This document shows positions 24,560-35,771 of a DNA stretch of 64,000 bases, piece by piece. The position numbers and the translations under genes are program-made. The stretch spans positions 310,001 to 374,000 of the forward strand of contig JAYKXP010000007.1 of NCBI GenBank assembly GCA_037176845.1, written 5' to 3'. Below the pieces are notes generated by a model. It saw only the letters and a list, made by a program, of their open reading frames with translations. It did no database searches and had not been told where the DNA came from. The DNA comes from Paramarasmius palmivorus (Eukaryota; Basidiomycota; Agaricomycetes; Agaricales; Marasmiaceae). How positions within the stretch are numbered: position 1 is the stretch's first letter; each line of letters opens with the position of its first letter.

Positions 24560-24845
24560 GGGTACTAGGATGTGGAAATGACAGGCGAGGCGAAGAATAA
24601 ATACTATGTCAGATGTTGTAAATGTCGGACCCTGTTCGGGGAAGTATGTTTCGCCTCCATTCCATGCCTCAAACTTCAAATTTTCAAACGCGATCGCAAA
24701 CAAACCGCAATTAGGAAGACTCTGTTGCCAGCCACTCTTCGGTTCGATCGAATAGGTATGGGAACGCTTTGACATACGAATCCGAGATCATCGTGGTTTG
24801 AGTTCAAGATGTGACGACTCGCGACTGTCACACGTTCCCTTCACT

Positions 24846-25656
24846 ATGTCTGGTCCCTCAAACAGAAACCAGCAGGATGCTCCTTCAAATTCCATGTCCT
24901 CGATTCTGCTTGCGCCTCTCAATGAACTACAATCCTTGACACAAACACTTTTCCTGTCCCTTTCATCCCCACAGAAGCCGGCACCCTCTCTATCCTCTTT
25001 TCTTGCCGTTGATGAAGCCCTTTCTGCTGCAGTCAATCTTACATACAAGCACCAGCTCAAACAGCGGAAAATCGAAGCTTTGAAAGCAGAAATACTGGAT
25101 TTGGACTCACGGTGGAGGCGGATATGTATGGAGTTGGAAAATGAAAAACTGGAACTGGAAGACCTGATAACGGAGGGCGATGAGAGAATAGAATCAATAG
25201 AACAGGCGAAGAAGGGTATGTCGCCGCTATAAATATTCACATTGACTGCTACTCATCTCTTTGTAGCATCTATACCATATCCTGAACTTTTGGCGTACGC
25301 CCAAAGCCTCAGTGCTTTCACTTCTGCACCTCCAAACATGCCCGACCAGAACATTCCTGGCCAACCGCCGCCACCGCTATTCTTTCCACCTTTTCCCAAC
25401 GAAGAGAAAATGCGTCGCGGTCATCTCAATGCCGAGGCTCCTCTTGGTTTATTGGGTGAAACCCATTCAGTGGGCAAGGGTACGTCTCTTTTTCTTCTGA
25501 TCTCCAGTCTGCTCACCTGTCACTTCAGCACCCACGGTGTCACCCAAAGGACCGGATGCTCATCACCACGGAGCGAACCCGTACAGGCATGACCTCCGAG
25601 CACCTCATCAACCAGAGTTCTTTGATTTGGACTTGGATCTCAATCCTGACCTGTAA
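24846..25656 (+). CDS. MED4: Mediator complex subunit 4
   Basis: Subunit of the Mediator middle module, bridging transcription factors and RNA polymerase II. The start MSGPSNRNQQDAPSNSMSS is at 24846. The N-terminal part is a coiled coil (LKQRKIEALKAEILDLDSRW, ICMELENEKLELEDLITEGD). After the first intron comes the signature IPYPELLAYAQSLSAFTSAP, and then LFFPPFPNEEKMRRGHLNAE, which matches the family's PxP-E-xxMRxG block. A third exon adds a Pro/His-rich tail that ends acidic (EFFDLDLDLNPDL). Length is about 240 residues, normal for fungal MED4. It is divergent from the oxidase gene with 286 bp between starts. Confidence 0.88.
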
Positions 25657-26083
25657 TGATATATTTCAGGCTTCACATCGGCGCCAAATATCAGGGTTTT
25701 GGGATGATGCCTTTCATTGCTCATAGCACGGACGCTGGCAACTTTCTGCCATATACATACATACTAGCTAACATCCGGACCGCAGTAGTACGCACAGCAG
25801 TGTGCGTTGGGATTCTGGTATGGACCGATATGCGTCCCGGCACTCCCGTTTACCTGGTAAACTTTTCTCGGGACTCGAACCGCTCGTGCCTCGCCCTACA
25901 ACACTCGTTGACAAAGTGCGGCGTCAGAAGTGGTTTTTATTTTCGTTCATGGGGGTGTATACATCTACGATTACACATACGCCAGACAAGTGTTATAGAT
26001 ATCCATCCTTGTGACCTCCAAATCCCTCCGATCGTTTGGGTATCTTTTTGGGAAAGGCTCTATTCCTGACCAAGAAACGCAGC
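25657..26083. other. Intergenic between convergent MED4 and phosphatase genes
   Basis: About 430 bp. It has open frames on the plus strand without conserved motifs. A T-loop-like string on the minus strand near 25880 does not fold as a tRNA. Nothing else is supported. Confidence 0.45.
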
Positions 26084-26771
26084 CTAGTTGTTTTCCACAT
26101 CTCTCTGCATCCTTCTTATCCGTTCGACCATTCCTTGTCCCTTGACCTTCTGCTTCTCCGGAGGTAATAGCTGTGAATAGGTGGCATACATCTCTAGTTG
26201 TTGCCTGAACCCTACATTTGGGCTCACGACCCGTCGTTTAGATTTCACAAATGCTATCGAATCTATCGCGCGGAGTCCAGCCGTGGCGACGAGGTATGCA
26301 CAAACAACAGTAGCACTCCGACTTATGCCTTGGAAGCAGTGAACCTACAAATTGAAGTCTGAAACAATGCGACAGGGTAGAATTGATGGTTTGACATACC
26401 AATACTTTATTATCAGCATTCTCCTCGATAGCCTTCTTGATAAAGTCCGTCGTGTGCTCCAGATGAGCCAAAATATCCACGTCTGCCCGGTCCCCTATCC
26501 GTATATGCATCCTACGAGAGGCTGCGATGAACTCAGGAATCTCCACGTCAAAGTCCAGGACCGACACGACGTGTGTGATCCCCAACCGTGATAGTTCAGC
26601 GGCGTCTCGAGCTGTAAAGTAGTCGGATAGGTATAGCTGGGGTAATATGACCGACGCAGTTCGACCATATGGTCCCGCCGCAGCGTCAGAAGCTGGGTTA
26701 AACGAGCGCATCGTTAAGCTGCGTGCAGTTGCCCAAGGATTCGTATTGAGGGTCTGTGACTGGCCCAGCAT
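26084..26771 (-). CDS. Dual-specificity protein phosphatase
   Basis: Atypical dual-specificity phosphatase acting on phospho-Ser/Thr/Tyr residues. The start MLGQSQTLNTNPWATARSL is at 26771. The core begins ASVILPQLYLSDYFTARDAA, then LGITHVVSVLDFDVEIP and IGDRADVDILAHLEHTTDFI. After the only intron the catalytic P-loop HCFQGISRSATVVCAYLVAT appears, with the nucleophile Cys and Arg of HC-x5-R intact. It ends with a basic tail (KQKVKGQGMVERIRRMQRDV) at 26084. The general-acid Asp is probably in GDRADVD. Length is about 210 residues. Specific substrate not predictable. Confidence 0.9.
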
Positions 26772-27313
26772 GATGGCCAGAGCACGGCTAGAGTATCACG
26801 GAAGAGAAAAAGGTCAAGCGAGGCCGCCAGGTAGCACAACCGGGGCATAGGTGTCCTTTAAGTAGTCTGAATGCAGTGTTGTATATGTGACACTGACAGC
26901 CCGCGTTTGGGCGGGATCATGTGTGCTGAAATATCTTTCCTGCCTGACCCAAGGACATCAGCTGGATCGATTCGTGTTCCATAAAGGTCCACCGAAGAAG
27001 GAATATGGAGTAGATTGATGGTAGCACAAGGACATAAAGAGACACGTAGTTGATGAGGATCACCCAGGGCCCGCTGTCAATTCATAAAGAAGAAATAAGC
27101 TACTCGTTACAGTGCGCGGGGCCTATTGCAATACGTCCCCAATGGAAGATTGTAAACCGGCTGCACTTCGGCCATGTGATCGACAATACGAGTTCGCCCT
27201 TGCAGGGGATGCGATTCCGAAGCCGATGGATATCAGTACGGTTGTTTTCGACGACTTAATGAAACCGGAATCAATCATATGGAAGATGAATTCGTCATTC
27301 TAGTGAAAACAAG
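26772..27313. other. Intergenic: phosphatase promoter and complex I gene 3' region
   Basis: About 540 bp. Short plus-strand frames (27050-27303) have no conserved motif and no clear start context. I see no repeat or RNA. Confidence 0.4.
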
Positions 27314-28132
27314 TTATGATTCTTCTGTAGTAGATTCCGCCTTAACACCGTATTTTGCTGGATCTGTGCCATGGTGTGGGTGGTTGACAAGATTGAACCT
27401 AAGCAAATTGTGAGCCAAGAAAGAAGCAGCCACTAGATAGACTTACATAGGGAAGGCGGCTAAGAGTATTATAGCCATTAGCGCTACGTACAAGGCGAAG
27501 AGGAGAGAAGCACGTACAAAACTTGAGTTGCGAAAATACCGAGTTTCTATAAGCAGCACCAAGCACCCAATCTGGCTGGTTTGATTCGCCATAAAGTGGC
27601 TTTCCTTCCTTCGCTCGTTGGGTCAACTCTGCTAAATCCATTTCCTCTTCGCGCTTGTTTTCAGTCCAGCCCCAGAAACGTTCTGTGATTGTGGGTAAGC
27701 ATTAATATACTGTTGGGGTTCCAAAGCAATACGTACTACTCGAGTTCTGGTATGCCAGGAGGAATCCTCCAAGGAAGCCAACGACGGTAGCAACCTTGAC
27801 GCCGGTCACCATCCGTGCAGTGACGACGGCCATAGCATTACCCATCGCAATTCTACCAGCTGGGAGTGCAGCTCGGTTCCTTCCATCCATTTGTTTCACG
27901 CTAATTTTTCTTGGGTCTACCATCTCTGTAACAGAATCAATAGAGCACCATTTACAACAGATGAGTACACACCCCATAGGACCAAAGCACTTGGCACTGC
28001 GAGAGTTGCAGTTGCCCAAACTCCATAATCCGAAGGTCGGAAATAGCGAACGACCCGAGAGAAATGAGGGTCAATATCAATGACCGGATACTGCGTCTCG
28101 AGAACCTTGTCAGGCATCCTCGACGCACTCAA
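27314..28132 (-). CDS. NADH:ubiquinone oxidoreductase 21 kDa subunit (fungal complex I)
   Basis: Accessory membrane-arm subunit of mitochondrial complex I in fungi. The start at 28132 reads MSASRMPDKVLETQYPVIDI, followed by the hallmark DPHFSRVVRYFRPSDYGVWA and a first membrane helix ATLAVPSALVLW. After an intron MVDPRKISVKQMDGRNRAAL leads to a second hydrophobic segment VKVATVVGFLGGFLLAYQNS. Then come ERFWGWTENKREEEMDLAEL, SNQPDWVLGAAYRNSVFSQL and the small terminal exons SAFPM and FNLVNHPHHGTDPAKYGVKA, ending TTEES. Five exons, with a total of about 190 residues. It pairs head-to-head with the nucleoporin gene (178 bp). Confidence 0.9.
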
Positions 28133-28310
28133 TAGAGGAAATGTAAGTCGTTTCGAATGTCACTGATATTGGCGAGAACGTTGGTGGCCGGAATGGTGAG
28201 GATCGTGGGAACAGTCACGTGTTGACCTGCCCTAAAGTGACTCTGGTCGCCTCAAGCCTTCATTACTCTTTCCATTTTTCTCATCTACAGTTTGGGCTGC
28301 CAGTCAACAA

Positions 28311-31064
28311 ATGAGCGCTATACGTCGAGGAAGTCGGTCGGGTGCTCGACCTTCACCGTATGCGCGACCGCAGCTCAAAAAATCGGTATGTTTACTTCTT
28401 CGTTTACAAATGGCTCGTGGCATGCTTAATTGTGATCTTCAATTTTAGTCCTGGTCAATTTCAGGGTTTCTCAGCTATTTGAATCCTCTTCGTTTTCGCT
28501 CTTCACCCGAGATCTCGACGGAGAATGAGTCAGGGGAAGAAGACGAGGAATGGAATGCAGAGGAACACGGTCAAAGTCCCGCGCAGGCGTTGTCTGCTCG
28601 TGGCCGTCAAGTGCGTTTCTTATCGACTTGTTTCCCTGTATCAGCGCTAAATTCTACTCAGATGGCCAATACATTGACTTCCAAGGCACCTGAACATCGA
28701 ACGGCTGTTCAACCCACTCGACAGCCTCCAACTGCTAACGGTCCACCACCTCTGGCTTCTCAGAAATCTACGTCTCAGAATCTCTTTAATGAGCCCGTTT
28801 CTGCGTCTGAAGGCATCGATATTGTTACCTCATTCCTGGAATCTCGCCGAGACCAACCAATCAGTTCTATAGAAGCTGAAGGTCTCATTTCCCTTCTCAG
28901 GAAAACTACACCTGGTAAGTACCGGCCATTCATCTTCTCTTCGTCTCCTACAGCTATCTGACACGTATTGCAGCGGAGAATCGCGAGCCTTTCCGGTTTT
29001 CCAGCAGCACACCATCAACTCCACCACGGGGCAACTCTCCGTTGTATGCTTCCACAAGCACCAATTTTGCCCCATTCAGATTCTCAACGCCTACCGAACC
29101 ATCCAACGCATCTCAAACATCGGATTCTTCCACTCCCAAACTCTTAAAACACAATCCTAACGGAACATACCGATGGCAAGGTGGTGGTAGCGCCAAGCCA
29201 CGGAGTCGAAATCGATACCAGTCGCCTTCATTTGGTGCACCACGCTCCAGTTCTCAACGTCTGGTATTGAAAGATAGTCCAGAAAAAGCGACGAAAACGG
29301 ACACAAAACGACGAAGAGTTGGTGATGAACCTCAGACGTCATCAGCTTCTCCGAGTGGTTCAAATTCTACACCACCTTCACAGACGACCCGTTCCCCTGC
29401 ACCTGCGTTGTCTCCTACAAGAGCTGTGCAGGCCGTTTCGTTCTCGGCATCAAATGGTGGTCCCAATTCCTCTTCTGGGGAGAAGAAAGGCATGTCCACA
29501 TCGCTCTCATCGTCCCGGTTACGACCGCCGTTACCCCAGAAACCTACTACGCCAGCTGTTCCGTCCCCATTACGACAGGCATGGGGCCAGTCTTCCCCTT
29601 CAACCTCATCCGACGGCGAGGGTTCACCGCAGGCCCCTCCAAGACAAACAAAAGCTGCCAATTTCGTCTCGGAGCTTATTAGTCAGGTGACGCCAACGAG
29701 GCATCTGGATGTTAGCAATCCTTACCAGGTTGCCAGTCCAGTGAAAACCACTGGCGCCCCGAAGCAACGAAGCAGGCGGACCAGGGCCACTGATAAGAAT
29801 GCGGTGCCCAAACCGGATGTGAATGGAAGTGTCGGAAAGACAGACGGAGAGAAGGACAAAGTAGAGAAGGGAAAGGAGAAGACAAAGGAACCAACCGCAC
29901 AGGCCATCATAGAAGCTACCGTACCCAAAGTAAGGACTACCGAACCGAAATCCTGTGTTCAGCTTACTGATCTTGTTATAGGGAAGCACAAGGTCCAGGC
30001 CTCCGGCCAACATCGGTAACGGAAGACCTAACGGTAATTCATCTATGCGTTCACCGTCTCCGGCCGAACCTCGAAAGAGTCCTCGAAAGACGGCTTTGGA
30101 TGTGCCATCCGAAATCGAAGAGATTGAAGACGAGGAGCAAAGGCCTACTAAGAAAGCCAAGGCAAACGGATTTGTTAATGGGTTTTCGAGCACCAAAACT
30201 ACCAGCGCTCCCGCTAAGTCGGGTCCTACTATCGAAGAGGTTTCTGATGACGACGAAATGGTAGTCACGAAAGAGACCATCAAGCCATCGGAAGTGGTTG
30301 AGGCAGACAAACCGAAATTTGTAGCCCCTCAAAGTCCGTCCAATTCATTGGAGGTGTCATCGGGGTCCACTAAACCAAGTCTTCCGGTGTTCGGAGCACC
30401 CAAGGCAAGCACAATACCCAGAGAGCCGTCCAAACTTCGCCAAAGCTTTCTGAATGATCCCACTCCATCTCCCGCCCCCACACCCACACCTAGTTCCCTG
30501 TTTTCTTCGGTGCCGTCGCCCGACACCGCGAGTACCGCCAGTGCAGCTACAGCTTCGTCATCCAAGGTTGACCCGAAGCAAGCTGCCTTGGCAGTCCCTT
30601 TACCATCGCTTCCAACATTTACCTTTGCCGTGCCTTCGACAGTGTCCCTTTCGGATGGATCCGGTGATGCAATGGCCAAGGCGAAGACTACACCTCGGAC
30701 GTCTCTCCCACGTTTCGAGTTCGGCACCTCCACTTCAGGTTCAGAGAGCACAAAGCCCGTTACTCAGAGCTTCGACTTTGCCGCAGCGGGCATGAAGCCC
30801 ATAGCCACACCCAGCAGTGGGACATGGAAATGTTCAGCCTGTGAGCTTCAGAACGACAATCCCATAGCGACTAAATGTTTCATCTGCGATCAGCCTAGAA
30901 ACCCACCACCACCAAAGCCGGAAGTGCAAGCTTTCGACTGGGCAGCGGCTGGTATGAAGCCGGCACCTCTGCCAGCCTCAGGATCATGGACTTGTTCCGT
31001 CTGCCAGCTCAAGAATGACAATGCTGCAGCAACGCAATGTACAATCTGCGATACGCCACGGTAG
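28311..31064 (+). CDS. Nuclear-basket nucleoporin, Nup153/Nup1-like, with two RanBP2 zinc fingers
   Basis: Predicted nuclear pore basket protein. The start MSAIRRGSRSGARPSPYARP is at 28311. After the first intron SWSISGFLSYLNPLRF could form an amphipathic helix like those that anchor Nup1, Nup60 and Nup153 to the inner nuclear membrane. The middle is disordered, Ser/Pro/Thr-rich, with scattered FG (SFGAP, VFGAP, FGTST) and the motif NPNGTYRWQGGGSAKPRSR seen in basket nucleoporins. Basic clusters (KRRRVG, KKAKANG) are present. The C-terminus carries two C-x2-C-x11-C-x2-C zinc fingers, WKCSACELQN and WTCSVCQLKN, which in Nup153 bind Ran. Each is preceded by a repeated FD-F/W-AAAGMKP segment. 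Five or so exons, about 840 residues. Confidence 0.82.
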
Positions 31065-31305
31065 AACATCGCATGTCTTTCTTCGTCCCTAGCCAATGTT
31101 CACGAACACCATGTCGATATCCATAATATTCTTATTGTTCTTTTACGCTTTTGGAAGCTCGTCGTCCGCGGTTTTTACTACTAGTACCTTTGTGCATTCA
31201 TGTTCTTCCTTGCTTCCATCACCCTTGGTTCTCATCAATACTGTACATTAGATACATCTGGCCCTATATTTTTACTTATACTTACAACCAAATCAGGACG
31301 TACCA

Positions 31306-34300
31306 CTAAAATTGATCTGCACAATGGCAGTCGCAGTCTGCCACAGGGCAAACATTATGGCCTCTGTCGCCGTCTTCCGCTGATTCACCAAAGAACCACC
31401 CCATAATATGCGAAGCATGTCCACCGTGCCGACATGTCTGACAGATAACGATAGCTTCATCCATAGTGTCTGAAAGGCGAAGATTTAGCATAAAGCTTCC
31501 GCGATGGAAAGATCAACCGACTCCTCTGTTGTGCTCGTCCCATGAGTTGTGCATCTCGTACAGAATCTTGAATGATTGATAATGTCATAAGACAGACTGA
31601 ACACCGAGGTAAAGCCCGACTACAGTGTGGACAGATGGTTGGCTAGTATGGACCAAAAAAAATGAGTAGATGCCTCTCAAAAACTCATCCCTGACTGACC
31701 TTGCTTGGTTTTGGAGGAATGACAGGTCCAGGCATCGGGTTTGTTTGAAGGTGCGCAGGAGAAAGCGGGGTGATAGATTTGTTGCAATAGTTGCAGCGAA
31801 TGATAATTTGCCTTGGCATAGCAGGCCACTCTATCTTGGTACCTGGTTTGATACTGCTGGTGATTGATCCTTGTCCAATAGCACCCCTTTCGATGTCGAA
31901 TTCAACGCGTTCATGGAACATCTGCCATGAGTCTAATAGATCCCGATACGTCTCCACCCATCGTTCAACTTTCCTCTTGTCTTCTCGTTGTGCCCTTGCA
32001 GCCTTCCCTTTGATTGTGGTTATGCGATTACCCGGCAGCGACTCTGGATTGTTCGCGAGGCCCATCCAACCTAGGATAGCAGCACTTTGGACATCCGCCG
32101 TCCGATCTGTCCAGCGACCGAGGAGCTCTCTTCCGACTGGAGAAGCCAGTCCGGTCACGGCCAGAGCATCCAAGTGGGCCGTCGTATTATCACTTTCATT
32201 GTCCAAATATTTCTCGACACAGTTTTGAAGATAACGTGTAAGAGCCCTGTCATCGAGGAACACAAAAGCGAGCGCCAGCCGTTCACGAAGCGAGATACTT
32301 TTCCTCCGGTTCTCCACCATTCTCCGTTTCGACTCTTCATCGGATTCGATACCCAAGATAAAATTTAGATCTCCTGTCGTGAGATAGCTAAGCAATGCCT
32401 GGAGATACGGGTCCTCCAACTTGGAACTAAGGCGGGAGTAGTGAGTACGGAGGTGAGACGGTATGGTGTTGATGGCACTGGTTGTGATCGACTCGGTGTT
32501 CATCATGAGGGGAGCAAGAGCAGTAATCATTGCGGACATCATATGATGACTGGGATCTATATTAAGGTCAGCCAGAACGATAGCGGGAAAGAGTAAAGCA
32601 ATACCTTCGCTCCCGAGTAGGATATCTACCGCTTGCTCCCACTTCCCCAAGAATACCAGCCAACAGGCAACCTGCGATAGTTCGCCCGTGTTCGCTCCTT
32701 CCGGACCAGCTGATCGTTTCGTAGATTTTGTATCAAATGCGACGATAGCCTCATGACCCCAGCCCAGGAATTCCAAACAAGCCTGCCTCTGCAACATCTT
32801 GGCGGTAGAAACTCGGATACGAATCAACGACTCCTGTGGGTCGGTTGCAGAAAATCTGACAACCAGCTCCTTGAGAACCTCCCGCCAGAGACTTTCCGTG
32901 CCACTTGCGGGTGATTCAGTCCTGCTGCCCTTGTCCTTATCACGAGCCGAAAGAGATGCTGTTCTCGTTTGAGTCTGCTGTCGCCGTTTTGACTTTGATT
33001 GTTTCTTTCTGTGCAGAGGTTCCCCTAGGATACTCCCATCCAGTACTAAAGGCAGATCAGTATCTCGATGGACTGGTGTAGCTTCCGCACTACCAGCTTC
33101 CGTGTTCCCTTCGATACGAGCATTTCTTGGGTACAAGGTATCGTAGCTGATGTTTCCATCATGCCCAATCCCATTCCATATCGCCCATACACCATGATGA
33201 GTGAGATCGTAACCTTGTATAAGGCCTGTAGGGTTGCTGATGTGGCTTTGTACATCTGAACCCGGGTCAAGTTAAGTAGACGATTCTGGTAACGACAAAG
33301 ACACTTACGGTACAACCATTTCCACAGATCCTCCAAGCTTTCATTTTCTAGGATCGAGGAGCTGCAGCTTAGCTCCCTGACTAGCGAAGCATTGTGCAAG
33401 ACCTGTGATGTAGGAAACAAGAGTTAGTCAAAGGTCCTCAGCTAGCAGTAATACTCACGTTCTCAAAACCATAACCTCGCTCAGCCCGGCGTTTCATGAT
33501 AGAGGCTATATCGTCGCTCATCTGCTCGCTGATAGGATCTCCTGAAGTAGATGGAACTGCAATATTGGAACGCGTTCTGACGTTCTTAGTTTGCCGTCTT
33601 CCCCTTTCAACCACAGGCTGGTGTGTCTTGTTATGATACCGCTCGTCTTTAGCGAGAGTAGAGCGACTCTCGACTGCAGGCTGTATGTGATTCGACATTT
33701 GTTCAACAGACCGACGAGAGGCTGCAGCGCCAAGCGGTCTCCCTCGAAAGGCCCCTTCTGCATCCTCCGTTTCGACATGTGACTTGGATTTGCTTTTGGA
33801 CTTGCTTTTTGACAGGGAGGCCCAACCATCTGTACCCGTCGCGGACCTCGATTCAATGAGGGAAGCCTCTTCATCTCTCGTACGGTACCCAATCCCGCCT
33901 ATATGCCCCCTAGCACTCCAGGTCGCCTCGGCATTGGGAGAATCATACAGGGTTTGAAGCGCCAGCTCGCCGGAGGAGGTTATCAACACAATCTTGGTGA
34001 AGCTGGGAGACGGTTGGTGATCGTATAGTGAGATATTAGGTACAAGAGCAAACGACGTAAGTGAACGTGGAGAAGTCGGAAAGTGTTGAGACGTGGACAG
34101 GGGAATCAGGGGATGAGCTAGGCATGGGATGAGAATTTGATCGGACTGAGACATGGATCGGATATAGGGCAGAACTTACTTTTCCGAGTGTCACACAACA
34201 CCAATGAGGTCAACTCGAAAGGTTCCCTATATTTCTCATAATCTCCATCAGGTGAAGGTGTTCGTCCACCGCCTGTAGCCCAAGACGAGAAATTTGGCCA

Positions 34301-35699
34301 GCTCCGTTTCGAGAGTGAATGGGTTTGTTTTCGTCCGCCAGAGACAGAGGACACGGATCCTTCTCTGCCAGCACTCTTCTCTCGTTCCCGAAGCAAACGA
34401 CCTCTGTTCGTAGCTTTGTCGGCCCCGGCCAAATTAGGATCCCCAAGTGAGTGGTCAGAGTGAGAGAAGGACGCCAAAGCTGAAGGCATAACCACCTCCA
34501 AGATGTCCCAAACGCGAACAAAGGGTGCATCCTTGGCCAAGGTAGCCAGCTGTCCACGACGATTGGCTGAAAATTCAAGAGCAGTATAACTGGGCGCCGC
34601 TCTCTCTGATGTCGATCCAGACATGATGCCAGAGCCTTTCCTATTCGGAAGGCCTGAAAGGGACGAGGTCGAAGCCGATGTAGATAAGAGGGAAGGCGGG
34701 AAATACGCCCCATCTGCGGCACCATCACGTTCTGTGAATGTGAGAAGGGGGCCTGGACTCATCCTTCGTGTGTCCCAGATACTAACAACATTATCTCCCC
34801 ACGAAGCAATACGATGTGGGTCGAACGGATCTGTTGCTACACCGTGTACTTTGTGTGCAATGTTGAAACCTCCACTTGATGTGTTGGAGGTCTGTATTGG
34901 GGTTCGTAGGTCGAATAGACGAAGCCATCGACTTGATATTCCTGCAAGGAGGAGATGCGTCGATTCTGGGAGAAAAGCCAGTGTTGAAACATGTTCTCCA
35001 GGAGCGTACGCCTGCAATATCCTGGAATCAGCTCTACCCAACGCCTGTTCTGCTCGCGGTAGCAATGGGGTGGGTCTGGTACGAATCCGTTGTAGGGTTG
35101 ATTGGTTTATTGCGTTGCTTATCGAAGCCAAATTCGTGTTGGTATCACCACTTCCAAATGCCAGTAAAGGCATCGCACTGTTCACGTCCCAAATAAACAA
35201 ACTAGCATCTCCTCTGACTTTATCCAATCCTACTGCAAGATAATTCGGATCCTTTCCACAAAACGCCAATGTGTTGCATGCGCGCTGGTTCTTCACTTGT
35301 AACGAAACGTTTGGTCCGTTGGAAAGAACGTTGTCGGTGCCTGTGTATCGAGATGCCTCTAGTCGTATCAGGTCGACGCGTCCACTGCTATACCCTAGCG
35401 CCAGTAAATCATCGAGCAATGGGTCTGGGGACCATGCGAAACACTAAAAAAACGTCAAAAAACTAGAGCTTCGACCAGGATAACTGAACTCGCGCGCCTT
35501 CATATGCTGTAAGTCATTCTGCGAGGTGACGTGTCTGATTGCTGGCTGAGATGTGCTGCATTCATAGAGGGTTATCTGAGAGCCACCACCAACAATGAAG
35601 CGGTTGAGGTGTCGTGGGTGCCATATTAGCCGTCTCTCTGAAGATAGAGGTGTTTGGTGAACCATCCGACGTTGGTTTGCCGGTTGAATTGCCGGCATC
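31306..35699 (-). CDS. MIOS: Mio/SEA4, WD40 and RING-like subunit of the GATOR2 (SEACAT) complex
   Basis: Subunit of the vacuole/lysosome-associated complex that opposes GATOR1 and promotes TORC1 signalling when amino acids are present. The start at 35699 gives RRLIWHPRHLNRFIVGGGSQ then, after an intron, CFAWSPDPLLDDLLALGYSS GRVDL. WD40 blades follow (YLAVGLDKVRGDASLFIWDV; RIASWGDNVVSIWDTRR; RGQLATLAKDAPFVRVWDIL). The middle is helical solenoid (LIRIRVSTAKMLQRQACLEF; LVFLGKWEQAVDILLGSEGI). The C-terminal zinc module has CNYCNKS, paired Cys in CSVC, then VICQTCRHGGHASHIMGWFF and CPVADCDCHC. Low-complexity inserts, including an SKSKSKSKS run, lengthen it to about 1,200 residues. Its start lies 72 bp downstream of the CDK7 stop on the same strand. 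Confidence 0.92.
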
Positions 35700-35771
35700 A
35701 CAGTACATGTACACATACGTACTACAGGTTGGTATATAATAAGACAGCAAATGGATAGCGATTCACAATGG

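Noticed and set aside
25800..25920. tRNA-like T-loop string (GGTTCGAGTCC on the minus strand)
   Set aside because: The flanking bases do not form a T stem, and no D arm, anticodon arm or acceptor stem of the right spacing could be paired.
29624..30310. Minus-strand 228-codon frame opposite the nucleoporin
   Set aside because: It mirrors a Ser/Pro/Lys-rich coding strand; composition is explained by the sense protein and no domain is visible.
34623..35243. Plus-strand 206-codon frame opposite Mio
   Set aside because: It lies wholly within the WD40 exon of Mio, which has clear family support.
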